Assembly: GCF_000299935.1 (NCBI RefSeq)
Contig: NZ_AMRL01000005.1
Coordinates: 1-64,000, forward strand
Length of the DNA: 64,000 bases
Direction: 5' to 3'
From: Oceanibaculum indicum P24
GTDB taxonomy: Bacteria > Pseudomonadota > Alphaproteobacteria > Oceanibaculales > Oceanibaculaceae
Every line of letters starts with the position of its first letter. Positions within the stretch are counted from its first letter, which is position 1. Positions 31,654 through 41,757 of the stretch are shown here, piece after piece. Below the pieces are notes generated by a model. It saw nothing but the letters and a program-made list of their open reading frames with translations, was not told the DNA's origin and made no database searches. Made by a program: the position numbers and the translations under genes.

Positions 31654-32696
31654 AGAACCGGCATCGGCTCCTCGTTCAGGATCGCCTCGATGCCCTTCAG
31701 CACCGTGTCCGACAGGGCAACATCGGCGCTGCCGATATTCTCGGCCAGCTGCTCGACGCTGGTGGAGCCAATGATGTTCGCGGTCACGAAGGGCCGGCTG
31801 TTCACATAGGCCAGTGCCATATGCGTCGGGCTGAGGCCGTTTTCCTTTGCCAGCGCCACCAGCTTCTCGGTCACCGCCATCGGCTTCGGCGCGATATAAC
31901 GGCCATAGCGCGAGAAATACCGGTCCATGCGCGAGCCCTGCGGAATCGCACCGCCGAGATATTTGCCGCTGAGCGCACCCATGGCGAGCGGCGAGAAGGC
32001 GAGCAGCCCGACATTCTCATGGATCGCCATTTCCGACAGGCCGATCTCGAACGGCCGGTAGAGCAGGCTGTAGGCATTCTGGATGCTGACAACGCGCGGC
32101 AGGTTCAGCTGCTCTGCGGCGCGCAGAAAGGCATGCACGCCCCAGGGCGTCTCGTTCGACAGGCCGACGGCGCGCACCTTGCCGGCTTTCACGATCTCGG
32201 CCAGCGCCTCCAGCGTCTCCTCGATCGGGGTGGCGCCGGGCGATTCCTTGTGGACATAGCCGAACTGGCCGGCGGTGTTGGTCTGCCGGTCGGCCCAGTG
32301 CAGCTGGTACAGATCGACATAGTCGGTCTTCAGCCGGCGCAGCGAATCGTCGATGGCCTGATGGATATTCTTGCGGTCCAGCTTCGCCTGGCCGCCCCTT
32401 ATATGCTCAAAGCCCTTGCGGCTGGCGCCCACCACCTTCGTCGCCAGCACGAACTTGTCGCGGTTCTTGCGGGCGGTGATCCAGTTGCCGACGATTTCCT
32501 CGGTGGCACCATAGGTCTTGCCGCTGGGCGGCACCGGATACATTTCCGCCGTGTCGATGAAGGTCACGCCGTGATCCAGCGCGTAATCGAGCTGGGTATG
32601 CCCCTCGGCCTCGGTGTTCTGTTCACCGAAAGTCATGGTGCCGAGGCAGATGACGCTGACCTCGATGTCGGTACGGCCAAGGCGGCGCTTTTCCAT
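31650..32696 (-). CDS. aldo/keto reductase (Tas-like)
   Basis: A 348-residue NADP-dependent (beta/alpha)8 oxidoreductase. The catalytic tetrad is visible as Asp and Tyr in FIDTAEMYPVPP, Lys in VLATKVVG and His in LYQLHWADR. RRLGRTDIEVSVICLGTMTFGEQNTEAEGHTQLDYALDHGV and the long loop before the GNWITARK segment are typical of the Tas/YghZ branch. The substrate is unknown. I chose the ATG at 32696, ten bases after GAGGAG; a GTG at 32714 is in frame. It converges on LanM with overlapping stops and is probably unrelated to it. Confidence 0.9.
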   Translation of the reverse strand: MEKRRLGRTDIEVSVICLGTMTFGEQNTEAEGHTQLDYALDHGVTFIDTAEMYPVPPSGKTYGATEEIVGNWITARKNRDKFVLATKVVGASRKGFEHIRGGQAKLDRKNIHQAIDDSLRRLKTDYVDLYQLHWADRQTNTAGQFGYVHKESPGATPIEETLEALAEIVKAGKVRAVGLSNETPWGVHAFLRAAEQLNLPRVVSIQNAYSLLYRPFEIGLSEMAIHENVGLLAFSPLAMGALSGKYLGGAIPQGSRMDRYFSRYGRYIAPKPMAVTEKLVALAKENGLSPTHMALAYVNSRPFVTANIIGSTSVEQLAENIGSADVALSDTVLKGIEAILNEEPMPVL

Positions 32697-32915
32697 GGCG
32701 GATGGTCTCCTCACGGGATGAAGGCTGGCACGTCGGTACGGAAGGTCCGGCGCGGTAAGTCGGTATCCGGTATAGCGGCCTGAGGGCGGGTTGCAAGCGC
32801 CGAGAAAGCGGCGCGCCCTTAAATCGGCCTTCTGCGGTCCTATATCTATTGAAGCCGTGGAGCAATTCGCCTACATCAGATGCAGTTTGCGTCCACCGCA
32901 TAGCAGAGGGAAGCG

Positions 32916-33659
32916 ATGGATACTCAAAAGCAGTATATGAACCGGGCGGAAGCACTTTCGGCGGACATCGATGCCGGGCTTCGCGCCCATATGCTCAAGG
33001 TTTACAACTACATGGCCAGCGGCCTGGCGCTGACGGGTATCGTCGCCTACGCCGTCGCGCAGATGGCCGTGGAGAGCTGGAGCCCGCTGGCACTGACCGA
33101 TCTGGGCATGACGCTGTATGCCTCGCCGCTGAAGTGGGTGGTGATGCTGGCGCCGCTGGCCTTCGTGTTCGGCCTGTCGATGGGCATCAACCGCATGTCC
33201 TACGCCACGGCGCAGATGGTGTTCTGGGCCTACGCGGCCGTGATGGGTCTGTCGCTGTCCTCGATCCTGCTGGTCTTCACCGGCGAGAGCGTGGCGCGCG
33301 TGTTCTTCATCACCGCCGGCATGTTCGCCGCGACCAGCCTGTACGGCTACACCACGAAGCGTGACCTGTCGCGCCTCGGCTCCTTCATGTTCATGGGGCT
33401 GATCGGCATCATCATCGCGTCGGTGGTCAACATCTTCGTCGGTTCGACGGCGCTGCAGTTCGCCATCTCGGTGATCGGCGTCATCGTGTTCACCGGCCTG
33501 ACCGCCTGGGACACGCAGCGCATCAAGGAACTGTATGTCGAGCTGGACGGCAGCGAGATCGCCGGCAAGAAGGCGCTGATGGGCGCGCTGTCGCTGTACC
33601 TGAACTTCATCAACATGTTCGTCATGTTGCTGCAGCTGTTCGGTACGCAGCGCGAGTAG
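32916..33659 (+). CDS. Bax inhibitor-1 / YccA family membrane protein
   Basis: A 247-residue protein with seven hydrophobic helices. The N-terminal cytoplasmic part (MDTQKQYMNRAEALSADIDAGLRAHMLKVYNYMASGLALTG) is the family's usual opening, and helix 6-7 includes FVGSTALQFAISVIGVIVFTGLTAWDTQRIKELY with the conserved Asp. Such proteins are pH-dependent calcium channels or modulators of membrane proteases (YccA inhibits FtsH). GAGGGAAGCG precedes the ATG. Confidence 0.93.
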   Translation: MDTQKQYMNRAEALSADIDAGLRAHMLKVYNYMASGLALTGIVAYAVAQMAVESWSPLALTDLGMTLYASPLKWVVMLAPLAFVFGLSMGINRMSYATAQMVFWAYAAVMGLSLSSILLVFTGESVARVFFITAGMFAATSLYGYTTKRDLSRLGSFMFMGLIGIIIASVVNIFVGSTALQFAISVIGVIVFTGLTAWDTQRIKELYVELDGSEIAGKKALMGALSLYLNFINMFVMLLQLFGTQRE

Positions 33660-33686
33660 CAGACCGCCCAATAAGACGAATGGGAA

Positions 33687-33722
33687 GGGGCCGTCCGGAT
33701 ATCCGGGCGGCCTCCTCTTTTC
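33687..33722. terminator. bidirectional terminator
   Basis: A stem with one G-T pair (GGCCGTCCGGAT at 33689-33700 with ATCCGGGCGGCC at 33701-33712) is followed by TCCTCTTTTC. It lies between the convergent BI-1 and phhB genes. Confidence 0.7.
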
Positions 33723-33731
33723 GGGCGGTGC

Positions 33732-34016
33732 TCAGAGGCTGTCGATGAAGCGCGCCAGCTTCAGGTCGCGCGCGCTGATCCCGCCGGCATCATGCGTCGT
33801 CAGCGTAATCTCCACCCGGTTATAGACGTTCGACCATTCCGGGTGATGATCCAGCTTCTCGGCCATCAGGGCGATTCTTGCCATGAAGCCGAAAGCCTGA
33901 TTGAAATCGGCGAATTTGAAGCTGCGGGCGATTGCGGATCGCCCCTCAACCCGCCGCCATCCCGCCAGTTCCTTCAACGCCGCGTCGATTTCCGTATCCG
34001 TCAGTCGCTGTACCAT
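33732..34016 (-). CDS. phhB: 4a-hydroxytetrahydrobiopterin dehydratase (pterin carbinolamine dehydratase)
   Basis: A 94-residue enzyme that dehydrates 4a-hydroxytetrahydropterin, recycling the cofactor of aromatic amino acid hydroxylases. It has the family motif [33 protein letters not shown], with the three histidines. No phenylalanine hydroxylase gene is present in the window. Confidence 0.93.
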   Translation of the reverse strand: MVQRLTDTEIDAALKELAGWRRVEGRSAIARSFKFADFNQAFGFMARIALMAEKLDHHPEWSNVYNRVEITLTTHDAGGISARDLKLARFIDSL

Positions 34017-34108
34017 CCGAAAAGACCTCCATGGCTGCTTCCAAACTCCTGAAATTCCCCGTCGGCGCCAGCTTGGCGGCCCAGCCCGGGCGCGCTATCG
34101 TCGATCAC

Positions 34109-34510
34109 ATGAAGACACCGATCCACACCACGGCACCCAGCCTTGAGGATATCGAGGAGATGGCCCTGGCCGCGCTGCAGGTCATCCCCGATCCGCTGCG
34201 CCAGCATGTGCGCGATGTGCTACTGCGGATCGAGGATTTCCCCGACGAGGATACCGAACTGGAGATGGGGGTGGAAACGCCCTTCGATCTGCTGGGCCTC
34301 TATCGCGGCGTGGCGATGACCAACCGCAGCCTGCTGGACGTGCCGCAGGATGTGGACATGATCTTCCTCTACCGCCGGCCGATCCTGGATTACTGGTGCG
34401 AGACCGGCGAGGATCTGCAGGACATCGTGCGCCATGTGCTGATCCATGAGATCGGCCATCATTTCGGCTATTCCGACGAGGATATGGAAGCCATTGAGGA
34501 GCAGGACTGA
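34109..34510 (+). CDS. minimal zinc metallopeptidase (DUF1025 family)
   Basis: A 133-residue protein with the zinc-binding motif HEIGHHFGYSDEDM at the C-terminus, preceded by RRPILDYWCETGEDLQDIVRHVLI. This is a zincin-like minimal protease family common in bacteria; the biological substrate is unknown. The ATG at 34109 gives the usual start (MKTPIHTTAPSLEDIEEMALAAL); an in-frame ATG at 34031 adds 26 residues that look less typical. Confidence 0.88.
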   Translation: MKTPIHTTAPSLEDIEEMALAALQVIPDPLRQHVRDVLLRIEDFPDEDTELEMGVETPFDLLGLYRGVAMTNRSLLDVPQDVDMIFLYRRPILDYWCETGEDLQDIVRHVLIHEIGHHFGYSDEDMEAIEEQD

Positions 34511-34579
34511 GGGGCGCTCTCGCGCTTTTCTGGCGAGACGACCGTTTTCCTGCCATGCTTTGCCTCTATCTCATGAGGC

Positions 34580-35338
34580 ATGACGCGCTTGGTCCAATCC
34601 CGCTCCTGCCATTGTCTGCTGCTGGTCCTGCTGGCGCTTGGCCTGCTGCTGCCGTCCCGCGCGGCGCGGGCGGAGATTCCCGTCGATCTGCAGCTCGTGC
34701 TCGCCATCGACGCTTCCTCCTCGGTCGATTTCGACGAATTCAACCTGATGGCCAACGGTCTGGCGCACGCCTTCCGCGACGAGCGCGTGAAGCAGGCCAT
34801 CTCCAGCGGCGCGCTGGGGGCGATTGCCGTCACGGTGGTGCAATGGGCCAGCGCGGGCACCAACGCCCAGCATGTCTCCGTGCCCTGGCAGCTGGTCGAT
34901 AGTCCGGCAGCCTCCGAGGCACTTGCCGATACGCTGCAGATGATGCCGCGCGATGTGGATGGCGGCGGTACCTCCATCGGCAATGCCATCCGTTATGCGT
35001 CACGGCAGTTCCCGGCCGGCCCCTATCGCGGGCTGCGGCAGGTGATCGACGTGTCGGGGGATGGCATCGACAATGGCGTCGATCCGGTGCGCGAGGCACG
35101 CGACGAGGCGGTCGGGCAGGGCATCACCGTGAATGGCCTTGCCATTCTGAACGAGGAAAAGAATCTCGACCGGCACTATCAGGATTATGTCATCGGCGGG
35201 CCCGGTGCTTTCGTCATCGATGCCGCCGACTATGCCGACTTCTCCCGCGCCATCCTGCAGAAGCTGATCCGCGAGATCAGCGACGTGCCCATCGCCCGGA
35301 ATGATCGGGTGCCTGCCGCTATCCTGGCCGCGCGCTAG
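34580..35338 (+). CDS. von Willebrand factor A-like protein (DUF1194)
   Basis: A 252-residue secreted protein with a signal peptide (CHCLLLVLLALGLLLPSRAARA). The mature part starts IPVDLQLVLAIDASSSVDFDEF, the MIDAS metal-binding DxSxS of a vWA domain, and includes GGGTSIGNAIRYA and VIDVSGDGIDNG. DUF1194 proteins are common in alphaproteobacteria and their role is unknown; a metal-dependent adhesion or sensing role is plausible. Its 3' end overlaps the convergent DUF1045 gene by 4 bases. Confidence 0.88.
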   Translation: MTRLVQSRSCHCLLLVLLALGLLLPSRAARAEIPVDLQLVLAIDASSSVDFDEFNLMANGLAHAFRDERVKQAISSGALGAIAVTVVQWASAGTNAQHVSVPWQLVDSPAASEALADTLQMMPRDVDGGGTSIGNAIRYASRQFPAGPYRGLRQVIDVSGDGIDNGVDPVREARDEAVGQGITVNGLAILNEEKNLDRHYQDYVIGGPGAFVIDAADYADFSRAILQKLIREISDVPIARNDRVPAAILAAR

Positions 35339-36036
35339 ATCTTGCTGAGCGGGAAATAGCGCGTCAGCAGGAAGGGTGTCTCCCGGCTGTCCTGGCGGAA
35401 CAGGGCGACCGCCTCAACGCGCAACGGCTCGGCTGCGAAACGCGCCACCATCGGCTCCAGCGCCTGACGGAAGGCGGCTCGCTCAGCCTCGTCGGGCAGG
35501 CGGCAGGTCAGCGTCAGGTGGAAGCGGAACTGGTCCATCACATAGGGATAGCCCCAGCGCACCAGCATCTCTTCCTGCCGGTCGCTCAGCCCGGCGGCGC
35601 GCCGCTTCGCCAGCTCCGATTCCGTGGCCGGCGCGCGGAAACGGTCAAGCGCGGTAACGGCGGCGGCGGCCAGCGTGTCGATCTCCGGCGATGGCGTGGC
35701 GCATTGCAGGGCCAGGAAGCCCGACAGCTCCTTCAGCACCAGCGGTGGCGCGATAAAGGGGCGCAGCTGTGCGGCGAACCGCCCGACGCTGCTGACAAGC
35801 TGCGCCTCCGTCGCCTTGGGATGCAGCCGGAAGGGCGGCTTCAGCGTGCCGTGGAAGCCGTAATGCCGGGCATCGCTGGTGACGTTGGCGAGGCGCGCCG
35901 GCGTGACGCCGGCCACCGCCGGCTGTTCGCGCAGCGCGCCGCTGACGGCATCGCGCCCCAGCCAGCGGCAGCCGAAACGGTACAGGTCACTGTCCTCGGG
36001 CGGGCAGTAATACAGGGCGTAGCGGGGATCGCTCAT
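35335..36036 (-). CDS. DUF1045 family protein (2H phosphoesterase fold)
   Basis: A 233-residue protein starting MSDPRYALYYCPPEDSDLYRFGCRWLGRD. It has the two H-x-T motifs HGTLKPPF and HLTLTCR of the 2H phosphodiesterase superfamily. DUF1045 genes are often near phosphonate-utilisation genes, but none is present here. Its ATG overlaps the stop of the upstream DMT transporter gene by 4 bases, so the two are probably one operon. Confidence 0.87.
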   Translation of the reverse strand: MSDPRYALYYCPPEDSDLYRFGCRWLGRDAVSGALREQPAVAGVTPARLANVTSDARHYGFHGTLKPPFRLHPKATEAQLVSSVGRFAAQLRPFIAPPLVLKELSGFLALQCATPSPEIDTLAAAAVTALDRFRAPATESELAKRRAAGLSDRQEEMLVRWGYPYVMDQFRFHLTLTCRLPDEAERAAFRQALEPMVARFAAEPLRVEAVALFRQDSRETPFLLTRYFPLSKI

Positions 36037-37040
36037 GTGGGGCGGGTCTTCAGTCTGTGGAATTGTGCCTGGGCGACGCCGGCCAGCACCACCAGCCCAC
36101 CGATGATCTGGCCGGTGGTCGGGATGGCGCCGATCAGCATCGAGATAAGCACGGCGAAGATCGGCAGCAAGTTCATATAGAGGGCAGCCACCGGCACGCC
36201 GACGATGCCAATGCCGCTATGCCACAGGAAGGTGCCGAACAGGGTGGGCAGCAGCGCCACATAGATGAGGCCGACCACGATGGTCAGCGGCGGCAGCGCG
36301 TCGGGCAGCTGGGCGATGCCGGCGAGGCAGAGCAGGGGATAGAGCAGCACCATGCCGGTGCCCGCCGCCGTCATGGTGAAGCCGGTGATCTGCAGCTGCG
36401 AATAGCCGGCCAGCCAGCGCTGTGCGAAGACCGAATAGCTGCTCCAGCAGATCATGCCGCAGACCAGCAGCACCTCGCCCAGCACCGGCACGCGGTGATC
36501 CTGGCCCGGCCCCGCTGGCTCGCGGCTGAACACGGCGATCAGCCCGCCGGTGACGGCGAAGGCCATGGCCAGCCACATTTCCCGGCCGGGACGGGTGCCG
36601 CTGATGATCCAGTTCACCAGCGTCGCCACGACGGGCGAGCAGGTGGCGATGATGGCCGCGGAGATCGGTCCGGCGAAATAGATGCCCGAGGAATAGAACA
36701 GCGCGAAGCCCAGCACGCCGGGGATGCCCAGGATTGCGATCCGGCGCAGTGGAAAGCGCGCCGGGATGCCGGCATCTGCCTCTGCATCCTTCGGCGGGGC
36801 GGGGCGGAAGGGCTGCGCCGTCGAGAGGGTGAGCCAGCACATCGCCACCGGAATCAGGATCAGGTAGCGGAACAGCGCCACGGTCCAGACATCCAGCGTG
36901 CCCAGCAGCACATCCAGCACCGGGATGTGCGATCCCCACAGGATTGCCACGCCCAGCAGCAGCATGTTGGCAAACAGAACGCGGCCGAGCGGAAGGTCCG
37001 CCCGGCCGCTGCCTGTCACCGGATTTGGGGTTTCGGTCAC
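36033..37040 (-). CDS. DMT superfamily (EamA) transporter
   Basis: A 335-residue inner-membrane protein with about ten helices in two EamA repeats (first repeat from LLLGVAILWGSHIPVLDVLLG, second from GEVLLVCGMICWSSYSVFAQRWLAG). Transporters of this family export amino acids and metabolites; the substrate is unknown. The stop overlaps the DUF1045 start by 4 bases. Its start codon lies only 10 bases after the stop of mmsA on the same strand, so mmsA, this gene and DUF1045 may form one transcript. Confidence 0.88.
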   Translation of the reverse strand: MTETPNPVTGSGRADLPLGRVLFANMLLLGVAILWGSHIPVLDVLLGTLDVWTVALFRYLILIPVAMCWLTLSTAQPFRPAPPKDAEADAGIPARFPLRRIAILGIPGVLGFALFYSSGIYFAGPISAAIIATCSPVVATLVNWIISGTRPGREMWLAMAFAVTGGLIAVFSREPAGPGQDHRVPVLGEVLLVCGMICWSSYSVFAQRWLAGYSQLQITGFTMTAAGTGMVLLYPLLCLAGIAQLPDALPPLTIVVGLIYVALLPTLFGTFLWHSGIGIVGVPVAALYMNLLPIFAVLISMLIGAIPTTGQIIGGLVVLAGVAQAQFHRLKTRPT

Positions 37041-37050
37041 GTCCCCCGGA

Positions 37051-38550
37051 TCATTTCATCGTCGGCATGATGAATTCGGCGCCGGAGCGGATGCCGGTCG
37101 GCCAGCGCTGGGTGATCGCCTTCATGCGGGTGTAGAAGCGCACGCCTTCCGGCCCGTGCATGTGGTGATCGCCGAACAGCGAGCGCTTCCAGCCGCCGAA
37201 GGAATGGAAGGCCATCGGCACCGGGATCGGCACATTGATGCCCACCATGCCGACCTTGATCTGGCTGGCGAATTCGCGCGCGGCATCGCCATCGCGGGTG
37301 AAGATCGCGGTTCCGTTGCCGAATTCATGGTCGTTGACCATCTTCACCGCGCTTTCATAGTCCGGCGCGCGCACGACGGAGAGGACAGGGCCGAAAATCT
37401 CCTCCTTGTAGATCGTCATGTCGGTGGTGACATTGTCGAACAGGCAGCCGCCCATGAAGAAGCCGTTCTCATAGCCCTGCAGCTTCAGGTCGCGGCCATC
37501 GACCACCAGCTTGGCACCTTCCTTCACGCCCTGATCGACATAGCCGCGCACCTTCTCCAGATGCTGGCGGGTGACCAGCGGCCCCATCTCCACTTCCTTG
37601 TCCATGCCGGGGCCGACCTTCAGCGAGCGCACCTTCGGCGTCAGCCGGTCGATCAGCGCATCGCCCACCTTGTCGCCGATGGCGACGGCGACGGAGACCG
37701 CCATGCAGCGCTCACCGGCGGAGCCGTAGCCCGCGCCCATCAGCGCGTCTGTCGCCTGGTCGAGATCGGCGTCGGGCATGACAATCATGTGGTTCTTCGC
37801 GCCGCCCAGCGCCTGCACGCGCTTATTGTGCGCGGTGCCGGTGTGATAGACATATTCGGCGATCGGGGTGGAGCCGACGAAGCTGACCGCCTCGATGCCC
37901 GGATGGGTGAGGATCGCGTCCACCGCCTGCTTGTCGCCGTGCACGACGTTGAACACGCCGTCCGGCAGGCCCGCTTCCTTCAGCAGCTCGGCCAGGATCA
38001 GACCGGCCGAGGGATCGCGCTCCGACGGCTTCAGGATGAAGGTGTTGCCGCAGGCAATCGCCACCGGGAACATCCACATCGGCACCATGGCCGGGAAATT
38101 GAACGGGGTGATGCCGGCGACCACGCCCAGCGGCTGGCGGATGGTCCAGGCGTCGATGCCGCCACCCACCTGCTCGGTATATTCGCCCTTCAGCAGCTGC
38201 GGAATGCCGCAGGCGAACTCGACCACTTCCAGGCCGCGCGTCACCTCGCCCTGCGCGTCGGGGAAGGTCTTGCCATGCTCCGCGGTGATCGCGGCGGCAA
38301 GCCGGTCCATGTTCTTCTCGATCAGTTCCTTGAACTTGAACATGACGCGCGCGCGGCGCAGCGGCGTGGCGGCGGCCCATGCCGGGAAGGCGGCCTGCGC
38401 GGCTGCGACGACCTTGTTCACCTCGGCCGGGGTGGCCAGCGGCACGCGGGCCTGCACCTCACCGGTCGCCGGGTTGAACACGTCGCTGAACCGGCCGCTC
38501 GTGCCGTCCAGCGGTGCGCCGTTCACATAATGCTGCAGCGTCTTGGTCAT
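37051..38550 (-). CDS. mmsA: methylmalonate-semialdehyde dehydrogenase (CoA-acylating)
   Basis: A 499-residue aldehyde dehydrogenase. It converts methylmalonate or malonate semialdehyde to propionyl- or acetyl-CoA in valine, pyrimidine and inositol breakdown. [52 protein letters not shown] and the catalytic Cys in [11 protein letters not shown] are typical of MmsA. GGAGGAACCCCC precedes the ATG at 38550; the longer open frame upstream is not aldehyde dehydrogenase-like. No other valine-catabolic gene is next to it. Confidence 0.96.
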   Translation of the reverse strand: MTKTLQHYVNGAPLDGTSGRFSDVFNPATGEVQARVPLATPAEVNKVVAAAQAAFPAWAAATPLRRARVMFKFKELIEKNMDRLAAAITAEHGKTFPDAQGEVTRGLEVVEFACGIPQLLKGEYTEQVGGGIDAWTIRQPLGVVAGITPFNFPAMVPMWMFPVAIACGNTFILKPSERDPSAGLILAELLKEAGLPDGVFNVVHGDKQAVDAILTHPGIEAVSFVGSTPIAEYVYHTGTAHNKRVQALGGAKNHMIVMPDADLDQATDALMGAGYGSAGERCMAVSVAVAIGDKVGDALIDRLTPKVRSLKVGPGMDKEVEMGPLVTRQHLEKVRGYVDQGVKEGAKLVVDGRDLKLQGYENGFFMGGCLFDNVTTDMTIYKEEIFGPVLSVVRAPDYESAVKMVNDHEFGNGTAIFTRDGDAAREFASQIKVGMVGINVPIPVPMAFHSFGGWKRSLFGDHHMHGPEGVRFYTRMKAITQRWPTGIRSGAEFIMPTMK

Positions 38551-38740
38551 GGGGGTTCCTCCGAGTTGTCGTGACGCCGGGTCCGATCCGGGGATCGCCC
38601 TGCGGCCTGCCTGTTTGACTGTCCGGGCTTGGTTATAGCGCCCCATGATGGGGAAGAACAACGGGCCGATAAGCACCGTTTGGCGATCCGCGGCAAACCG
38701 CCTTATCCTGCAAAGAAAGAACGAACCGGGAGAGGACGCC

Positions 38741-39901
38741 ATGATCGCGCATATACTGACACCCCGCATGATGCTGATCGGTGGCGATGCCGCCAAGGAG
38801 GTCGCGCTGGTCATGCACAAGCTGGGGGTGCACCGGCCGCTGATCGTGACCGACCCGTTCATGCGCGCTTCCGGCATGCTGGCGCATGTGACCGACCCGC
38901 TGGAGTCCGCCGGCATCCGCTGGGATGTCTTCGCCGATACCGTGCCCGATCCGACGACGGATGTGGTGGAGGCCGGGCTGGGCCGGCTGCGCCTCGGCAC
39001 CTTCGACTGTCTGATCGCCTTCGGTGGCGGCAGCCCGATGGACACCGCCAAGGCGATGAACGCGCTGGCGGCGCTTGGCGGCAAGATGCGCGACCATAAG
39101 GTGCCGAAGGCCGCCGACAAGGCGGCGGTGCCGCTGATCTGCATCCCGACCACGGCGGGCACCGGCTCGGAGGTGACGAAATTTTGCGTCATCACCGACA
39201 CCGAAACCGACGAGAAGATGCTGGTGATGGGGCTGGGCTGCCTGCCGACGGTGGCGCTGGTCGATTACAGGCTGACGATGAAGAAGCCGTTCCGGCTGAC
39301 CGCCGATACCGGCATCGACAGCATCACCCACGCGGTCGAGGCCTATGTCTCGAAGAAGCGCAACCCGATGTCGGACGTCTATGCGCTGACCGCGATGCGG
39401 CGGCTCTACACCCACATCCGCACCGCCTGCTTCGAGCCGGAGAATGAGCAGGCGCGCGAGCAGATGATGCTGGGCGCGACGCAGGCAGGCCTGGCCTTCT
39501 CCAACGCCTCGGTGGCGCTGGTGCATGGCATGAGCCGCCCGATCGGCGCCTTCTTCCATGTGCCGCACGGCCTGTCCAACGCCATGCTGCTGCCCGCCGT
39601 GACGGAATTCTCCGCCGAGGCGGCGCTGGACCGCTACGCCGATTGTGCGCGCGCCATGGGCATAGCGCCGGAGGATGAGGGCAACCAGTCGGCGGTGAAT
39701 AGGCTGCTGGATGCGCTGCGCCGGCTGAATGAGGATCTGAAGGTGCCGACGCCGAAGGAATACGGCATCGACGAGGGGCGCTACATGGAACTGCTGGACA
39801 CCATGGCCAGCCAGGCCATCGCCTCCGGCTCGCCCGGCAACAATCCGCGCGTGCCCGACGCGGCGGAGATCGTCGATCTCTACAAGCGGGTTTACGCCTA
39901 G
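38741..39901 (+). CDS. iron-containing alcohol dehydrogenase
   Basis: A 386-residue group III alcohol dehydrogenase. It has the NAD(P)-binding [24 protein letters not shown], and the metal-binding residues in [16 protein letters not shown] (Asp, His) and [17 protein letters not shown] (two His). The substrate is unknown; relatives act on primary alcohols, 1,3-propanediol, lactaldehyde or 4-hydroxybutyrate. GGGAGAGGACGCC precedes the ATG. It is divergent from mmsA. Confidence 0.92.
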   Translation: MIAHILTPRMMLIGGDAAKEVALVMHKLGVHRPLIVTDPFMRASGMLAHVTDPLESAGIRWDVFADTVPDPTTDVVEAGLGRLRLGTFDCLIAFGGGSPMDTAKAMNALAALGGKMRDHKVPKAADKAAVPLICIPTTAGTGSEVTKFCVITDTETDEKMLVMGLGCLPTVALVDYRLTMKKPFRLTADTGIDSITHAVEAYVSKKRNPMSDVYALTAMRRLYTHIRTACFEPENEQAREQMMLGATQAGLAFSNASVALVHGMSRPIGAFFHVPHGLSNAMLLPAVTEFSAEAALDRYADCARAMGIAPEDEGNQSAVNRLLDALRRLNEDLKVPTPKEYGIDEGRYMELLDTMASQAIASGSPGNNPRVPDAAEIVDLYKRVYA

Positions 39902-40233
39902 CTTTTCGCGGGCGGCAGGGCGGTCGGCGGCTCTGTGTTGCCGCCCGCAGGGCCGGTTCCGGCGCTCTTCAGGGATTCGGGCGACCACAGGGGCTCGTCC
40001 GGCCCTGGGTTATTCGCGCCCGCGCTGTTTTCCGCGCCGTCGTTGGGCCAGCGCTGCAGCGCCAGCGCCCAGATCAGCGCGATGTTCAGCACCGGCACGA
40101 AGCTGGCCAGCACCCACCAGCCGGAATGGCCGATCCGGTGCAGGACGCGCACCGATGCCCAGATGGTGACGGCGAATACCGCCAGGCCCAGCAGGCCGGC
40201 GGGCACCAGGATCACCTCCATGCCGGCCATCAT
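39898..40233 (-). CDS. small membrane protein of unknown function
   Basis: A 111-residue protein with two hydrophobic helices (EVILVPAGLLGLAVFAVTIWASVRV and HSGWWVLASFVPVLNIALIWALAL) and a hydrophilic, Pro-rich tail. The helix 2 motif GHSGWWVLASFVPVLN resembles the LNPLFALLVFVPGI of the gene just upstream, so the two may be paralogues. The ATG overlaps that gene's stop by one base (TAATG), which indicates translational coupling. Confidence 0.6.
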   Translation of the reverse strand: MMAGMEVILVPAGLLGLAVFAVTIWASVRVLHRIGHSGWWVLASFVPVLNIALIWALALQRWPNDGAENSAGANNPGPDEPLWSPESLKSAGTGPAGGNTEPPTALPPAKS

Positions 40234-40436
40234 TATTCGCGGGTCCGGGATTCGGAAGCCCGGGGCCTGTTCGGCCAGTCCATGAAGGCCAGCGGCAGCA
40301 GCGCCAGCAGCCAGCCAATGCCGGGCACGAAGACCAGCAGGGCGAACAGCGGGTTCAGGCCCGTGCGCTCATAGATGCGCCACATGGGGTAGATGATCAG
40401 CAGCGCGAAGATGATGTTCCAGCCGAACATGCCCAT
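40233..40436 (-). CDS. small membrane protein of unknown function
   Basis: A 67-residue protein with two hydrophobic helices (GWNIIFALLIIYPMWRIYE and FALLVFVPGIGWLLALLPLAFM) and a charged tail. It lies between rlmN and the related small protein, and shares the helix motif with the latter. No function can be read from the sequence. Confidence 0.6.
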   Translation of the reverse strand: MGMFGWNIIFALLIIYPMWRIYERTGLNPLFALLVFVPGIGWLLALLPLAFMDWPNRPRASESRTRE

Positions 40437-40450
40437 GCCGGAATACTCCC

Positions 40451-41602
40451 TCAGGATGCGTCGGTGCGCAGGCTCTTCTTCAGCTTTTCGGAGGCGGATT
40501 TCAGCTGCCCGCAGGCGGCCATGATATCCGCGCCGCGCGTCGTGCGCACCGGCGAGGCATAGCCCGCCGCCATAAGGATCTTGGAGAACTTGTCGATCCG
40601 CGTGTTGCTGGACCGCTCAAAGGGCGACCCCGGCCAGGGGTTGAACGGGATGAGGTTCATCTTCGCCGGAATACCCTCCAGCAGCTTGACCAGCGCGTGC
40701 GCATCCTCGTCGCTGTCGTTCACGCCCTTCAGCATCACGTATTCGAAAGTGATGCGCCGCGCGTTCGAGGCACCCGGATAATCGCGGCAGGCCTGGATCA
40801 GCTCGGCCAGCTTGTATTTGCGGTTCAGCGGTACGATGACGTCGCGGATCTCGTCGGTCACCGCATGCAGCGAGACGGCCAGGTTCACGCCCAGCTCCTC
40901 GCCGCATTTCGCCATGGCCGGCACGACACCGGCGGTGGACAGGGTGATCTTGCGCCGGGACAGCGCGATCCCCTCGCCATCCATGATGATCTTCAGCGCC
41001 TTGGCGACATTGTCGTAATTATAGAGCGGTTCGCCCATCCCCATCATGACGATGTTGGTGAAGTTGCGCCCTTCCATGCTGGCCGGCCATTCGCCCAGCT
41101 TGTCGCGCGCCAGCATCACCTGGCCGACGATTTCAGGGGCGCCCAGATTGCGCACCCATCGCTGCGTGCCGGTGTGGCAGAACTTGCAGGTCAGCGTGCA
41201 GCCGACCTGGGAGGAGACGCACAGCGTGCCGCGATCCTCCTCGGGGATGAAGACGGTCTCGACCTCGTTGCCATCCTCGAAGCGCAACAGCCATTTGATG
41301 GTGCCGTCAGTGGATTTCTGCTCGGTGACCACCTGCGGCCGCTCGATGCGGAATTGCTCGGCGAGTTTCCCGCGCAGATCCTTGGCGATGTTGGTCATCG
41401 CCTCGAAATCGGTGACGCCGCGATGATAGACCCAGTTCCACACCTGCTTCATGCGGAAGGCGGGCAGGCCCATCGCGGCGAAGGCGGCGGCCATATCGGC
41501 GCGGTCCATGCCGACGAGGTTCGGGCGCGCGGCTGCGGGGGCGGCCGGGACGACGGGTTCCGGCTTCCAGATTTGATCGATCAGAGGCTGTACAGCGGAC
41601 AT
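40451..41602 (-). CDS. rlmN: 23S rRNA (adenine(2503)-C(2))-methyltransferase
   Basis: A 383-residue radical SAM enzyme that methylates A2503 of 23S rRNA and A37 of some tRNAs. The cluster motif CxxxCxxC is visible in [45 protein letters not shown] and [20 protein letters not shown] are typical of RlmN. The second catalytic cysteine lies in [12 protein letters not shown]. Length is standard. Confidence 0.96.
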   Translation of the reverse strand: MSAVQPLIDQIWKPEPVVPAAPAAARPNLVGMDRADMAAAFAAMGLPAFRMKQVWNWVYHRGVTDFEAMTNIAKDLRGKLAEQFRIERPQVVTEQKSTDGTIKWLLRFEDGNEVETVFIPEEDRGTLCVSSQVGCTLTCKFCHTGTQRWVRNLGAPEIVGQVMLARDKLGEWPASMEGRNFTNIVMMGMGEPLYNYDNVAKALKIIMDGEGIALSRRKITLSTAGVVPAMAKCGEELGVNLAVSLHAVTDEIRDVIVPLNRKYKLAELIQACRDYPGASNARRITFEYVMLKGVNDSDEDAHALVKLLEGIPAKMNLIPFNPWPGSPFERSSNTRIDKFSKILMAAGYASPVRTTRGADIMAACGQLKSASEKLKKSLRTDAS

Positions 41603-41757
41603 GGGCGGTTACATAAGCGTCCTCTGCCGACAAAGCAACGGGAAGCTTGGCAATAGGTGGATGATAGGCACCGGTCCGCTGGATAAATAGCGGTCTCCGT
41701 GAGAGACTTTCGACCGGTGGCAACGTGTGGCGATGAGTGCTGTTGAGGGCTGTCTGG

